From Raineyella sp034933565 (lineage in GTDB: Bacteria; Actinomycetota; Actinomycetes; Propionibacteriales; Propionibacteriaceae): a DNA stretch of 64,000 nt. Location of the stretch: positions 1 through 64,000 of the forward strand of contig NZ_JAYFNG010000026.1 of assembly GCF_034933565.1 (NCBI RefSeq). Reading direction: 5' to 3'. A program made the position numbers and the translations under genes. The notes beneath the pieces are model-generated. The model was not told the DNA's origin. It made no database searches and saw only the letters and a list, made by a program, of their open reading frames with translations. Below, in pieces: positions 62,800 through 64,000 of this stretch (its first letter is position 1; each line of letters starts with the position of its first letter).

Positions 62800-63705
62800 T
62801 CAGGCGACCAGCGGCAGCAGCGGGGACAGATCGGTGCGCAGGCCCGACGCGCTGATCGCATGCCGGGCGACGGCGTCGGCCCAGTCGAGTCGCCCGCTCA
62901 TCACCCGCAGGAAGGTGGTCGCGTCGGTCTCGACGATCGCCGGCGGCGTGCCCCGGGTGTGGGCGGGCTCGGGGACCAGCGCGACGCCCGATGCGGCCCG
63001 GGCGGGATCGCCGATCTGCACCGCCGCGTACGGCGGGATGCGGACCTCGATCGCCTTACCCGGGGCCCGGGCGGCGAGGATGTCGGCCAACGTACGGACC
63101 GCGCTCGCCGTCGCCTCGACGGGCGGGGCCGCGACCGCCCGCCCGCCCTGCCCGAGGACCCGGGCCAGGTCGTCGTGGAACAGCACGATCTCCAGCACCT
63201 GCACCCGCAGGAAGTCGAGCAGGCTGAGCTGTCCCGCGCCGGTGTCCACCAGCGGTGGCAGGTCACCGTCGAGCAGCCCGGCGACGAGGTCCTCGATGAC
63301 CGCCACCAGGTCCTCGGCCGGTACGGCCGCGGTGTCGTGTCCGGCGGTGTCGTGTCCGGCGGTGTCGAGGACACCGTCGTGGTGGTCCCCGGAGGATCGT
63401 AGCTGGGCGGCGTACCGCTCCAGGTCGACCGGCCGGGTGGTGGTGGGGCGGGTGGCCGAGGGCGAGGTGGTCGACGGCCGGGCCACCGAGTGCCCGGTCG
63501 ACGACAGGTGCAGGTCGCCCCTCACCTCGGTCAGCCGCCTCAGCGCCTCGGTGCACAGCAGGTGGATGTCCCGGTCCGGGTGGATCGGCAGGGCGTGCTC
63601 GGCCGGGGTGAGCCCGACGACGACGTCCGCCACGGTCCGCAGTGCCTCGGCGAAGGTACGACGCAGTTTCTGGGTCCGGCGCTGGGCCTTGATCGTCGAT
63701 GTCAC
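62800..63705 (-). CDS. Sterol-carrier-family / MDMPI-like protein
   Basis: 301 residues. The N-terminal half is a helical DinB/mycothiol-dependent-isomerase-like bundle (LLDFLRVQVLEIVLFHDDLA), the C-terminal half a sterol-carrier-like domain (IEVRIPPYAAVQIGD, HTRGTPPAIVETDATTFLRV, GRLDWADAVARHAISASGLR). Such proteins are common in actinobacteria; activity unknown. A linker carries GHDTAGHDTA from a 15-bp duplication. GTG 63705 has TAGCGT seven bases upstream, favouring it over the long frame reaching 63873. Confidence 0.8.
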   Translation of the reverse strand: MTSTIKAQRRTQKLRRTFAEALRTVADVVVGLTPAEHALPIHPDRDIHLLCTEALRRLTEVRGDLHLSSTGHSVARPSTTSPSATRPTTTRPVDLERYAAQLRSSGDHHDGVLDTAGHDTAGHDTAAVPAEDLVAVIEDLVAGLLDGDLPPLVDTGAGQLSLLDFLRVQVLEIVLFHDDLARVLGQGGRAVAAPPVEATASAVRTLADILAARAPGKAIEVRIPPYAAVQIGDPARAASGVALVPEPAHTRGTPPAIVETDATTFLRVMSGRLDWADAVARHAISASGLRTDLSPLLPLVA

Positions 63706-63712
63706 CGCAGCG

Positions 63713-63718
63713 ACGCTA
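63713..63718 (-). promoter_or_regulatory. -10 box of the sterol-carrier-like gene
   Basis: TAGCGT on the minus strand, seven bases before GTG 63705. Confidence 0.45.
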
Positions 63719-63823
63719 CCCCGCGCGGATGACCGTGGCGTGGCGATGCGGCCGTGGGGGCCGAAGGGTGTGTCGTACGCTGCAGCCTGGGCCGGACCAC
63801 CGGGACGACGACACGGCAGGACG

Positions 63824-63829
63824 TACGAT
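63824..63829 (+). promoter_or_regulatory. -10 box of glnE, leaderless geometry
   Basis: TACGAT seven bases before ATG 63837. Confidence 0.45.
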
Positions 63830-63836
63830 GCGAGGC

Positions 63837-64000
63837 ATGGATCGGCTGGAGACCACCGTCGGGCGACTGGCACGTCTCGGCTTCTCCGACGCCGGACGGG
63901 CCGAGCTTCTGCTCGGCGGCTGGCCCACCGGTGCGGAGGCCTGTCTCGAGCTGCTCACCGACGCCGCGGACCCCGACCTCGCCCTCACCGGTCTGCACCG
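63837..64000 (+). CDS. glnE: Glutamine synthetase adenylyltransferase, N-terminal fragment (cut by window end)
   Basis: First 54 residues only: ETTVGRLARLGFSDAGRAEL and LLTDAADPDLALTGLHR match the start of actinobacterial GlnE, which adenylylates and deadenylylates GlnA1. glnA2-glnE proximity is conserved in this phylum (Rv2222c-Rv2221c). Start ATG 63837 (ATG 63828 in frame is possible, but would place the -10 box over it). The catalytic domains lie outside the window, so the call rests on a short match plus context. Confidence 0.75.
   Translation, partial: MDRLETTVGRLARLGFSDAGRAELLLGGWPTGAEACLELLTDAADPDLALTGLH

Overview
The window is chromosomal DNA from a very GC-rich actinobacterium. Four things point there: mycothiol synthesis (mshB), the ImuA'-ImuB-DnaE2 mutasome behind an actinobacterial-type LexA box, glnA2 followed by glnE, and DUF3117 beside a divergent glgA/glgC pair. 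Much of 19.7-50.7 kb follows, gapped, the order known from Mycobacterium tuberculosis Rv1170-Rv1239 (mshB, fdx, dapC-like, dapD, dapE, DUF3117, glgA/glgM, glgC, O-methyltransferase, htrA, tatB, mrp, DUF1003, MgtE/CBS protein, membrane stress protein, corA). A propionibacterial relative is plausible; that is inference.

Layout. 0-7.4 kb, minus strand: monomeric icd, then an RNase HI fusion, CDP-alcohol phosphotransferase, DUF2520 protein and panD-panB-panC (coenzyme A precursors). 7.5-13.3 kb: a broken MFS gene, a CorA variant, DUF2332, DUF488, a holin-like membrane protein, a HAD phosphatase and an MFS transporter. 13.6-19.6 kb: a complete peptide ABC importer. 19.7-29.1 kb: mshB, a VanW-type wall protein, ferredoxin, the succinylase diaminopimelate genes dapC, dapD, dapE with a lysozyme-like membrane protein coupled to dapD, and DUF3117. 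29.3-31.9 kb: divergent glycogen genes. 32-35.6 kb: O-methyltransferase and a dapA-htrA-tatB run. 35.6-38.6 kb: a MarR/MFS/esterase cassette of visibly lower GC inserted before mrp; its MFS gene is frameshifted in a G7 tract. 38.8-43.4 kb: mrp, DUF1003, MgtE/CBS, CitE-like lyase, stress protein. 43.5-49.5 kb: SOS-controlled mutasome. 49.6-56 kb: a second CorA, PepP, a Bcr/CflA exporter, a zinc-ribbon coiled coil and an RNB ribonuclease. 56.1-64 kb: RNase P RNA, a tiny HTH protein, an orphan tandem ABC ATPase, map, two lineage proteins, glnA2, a sterol-carrier-like protein and the start of glnE (cut by the window edge).

Three patterns span the window. Many genes have a TANNNT hexamer 6-7 bases before the start codon and no Shine-Dalgarno, which predicts leaderless mRNAs. 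Short tandem repeats of 10-40 bp sit on or just after stop codons of many genes. Tight couplings (TGATG, ATGA) link operon genes, including a five-codon minigene between imuB and dnaE2. I see no CRISPR array, tRNA, rRNA, insertion sequence or prophage.
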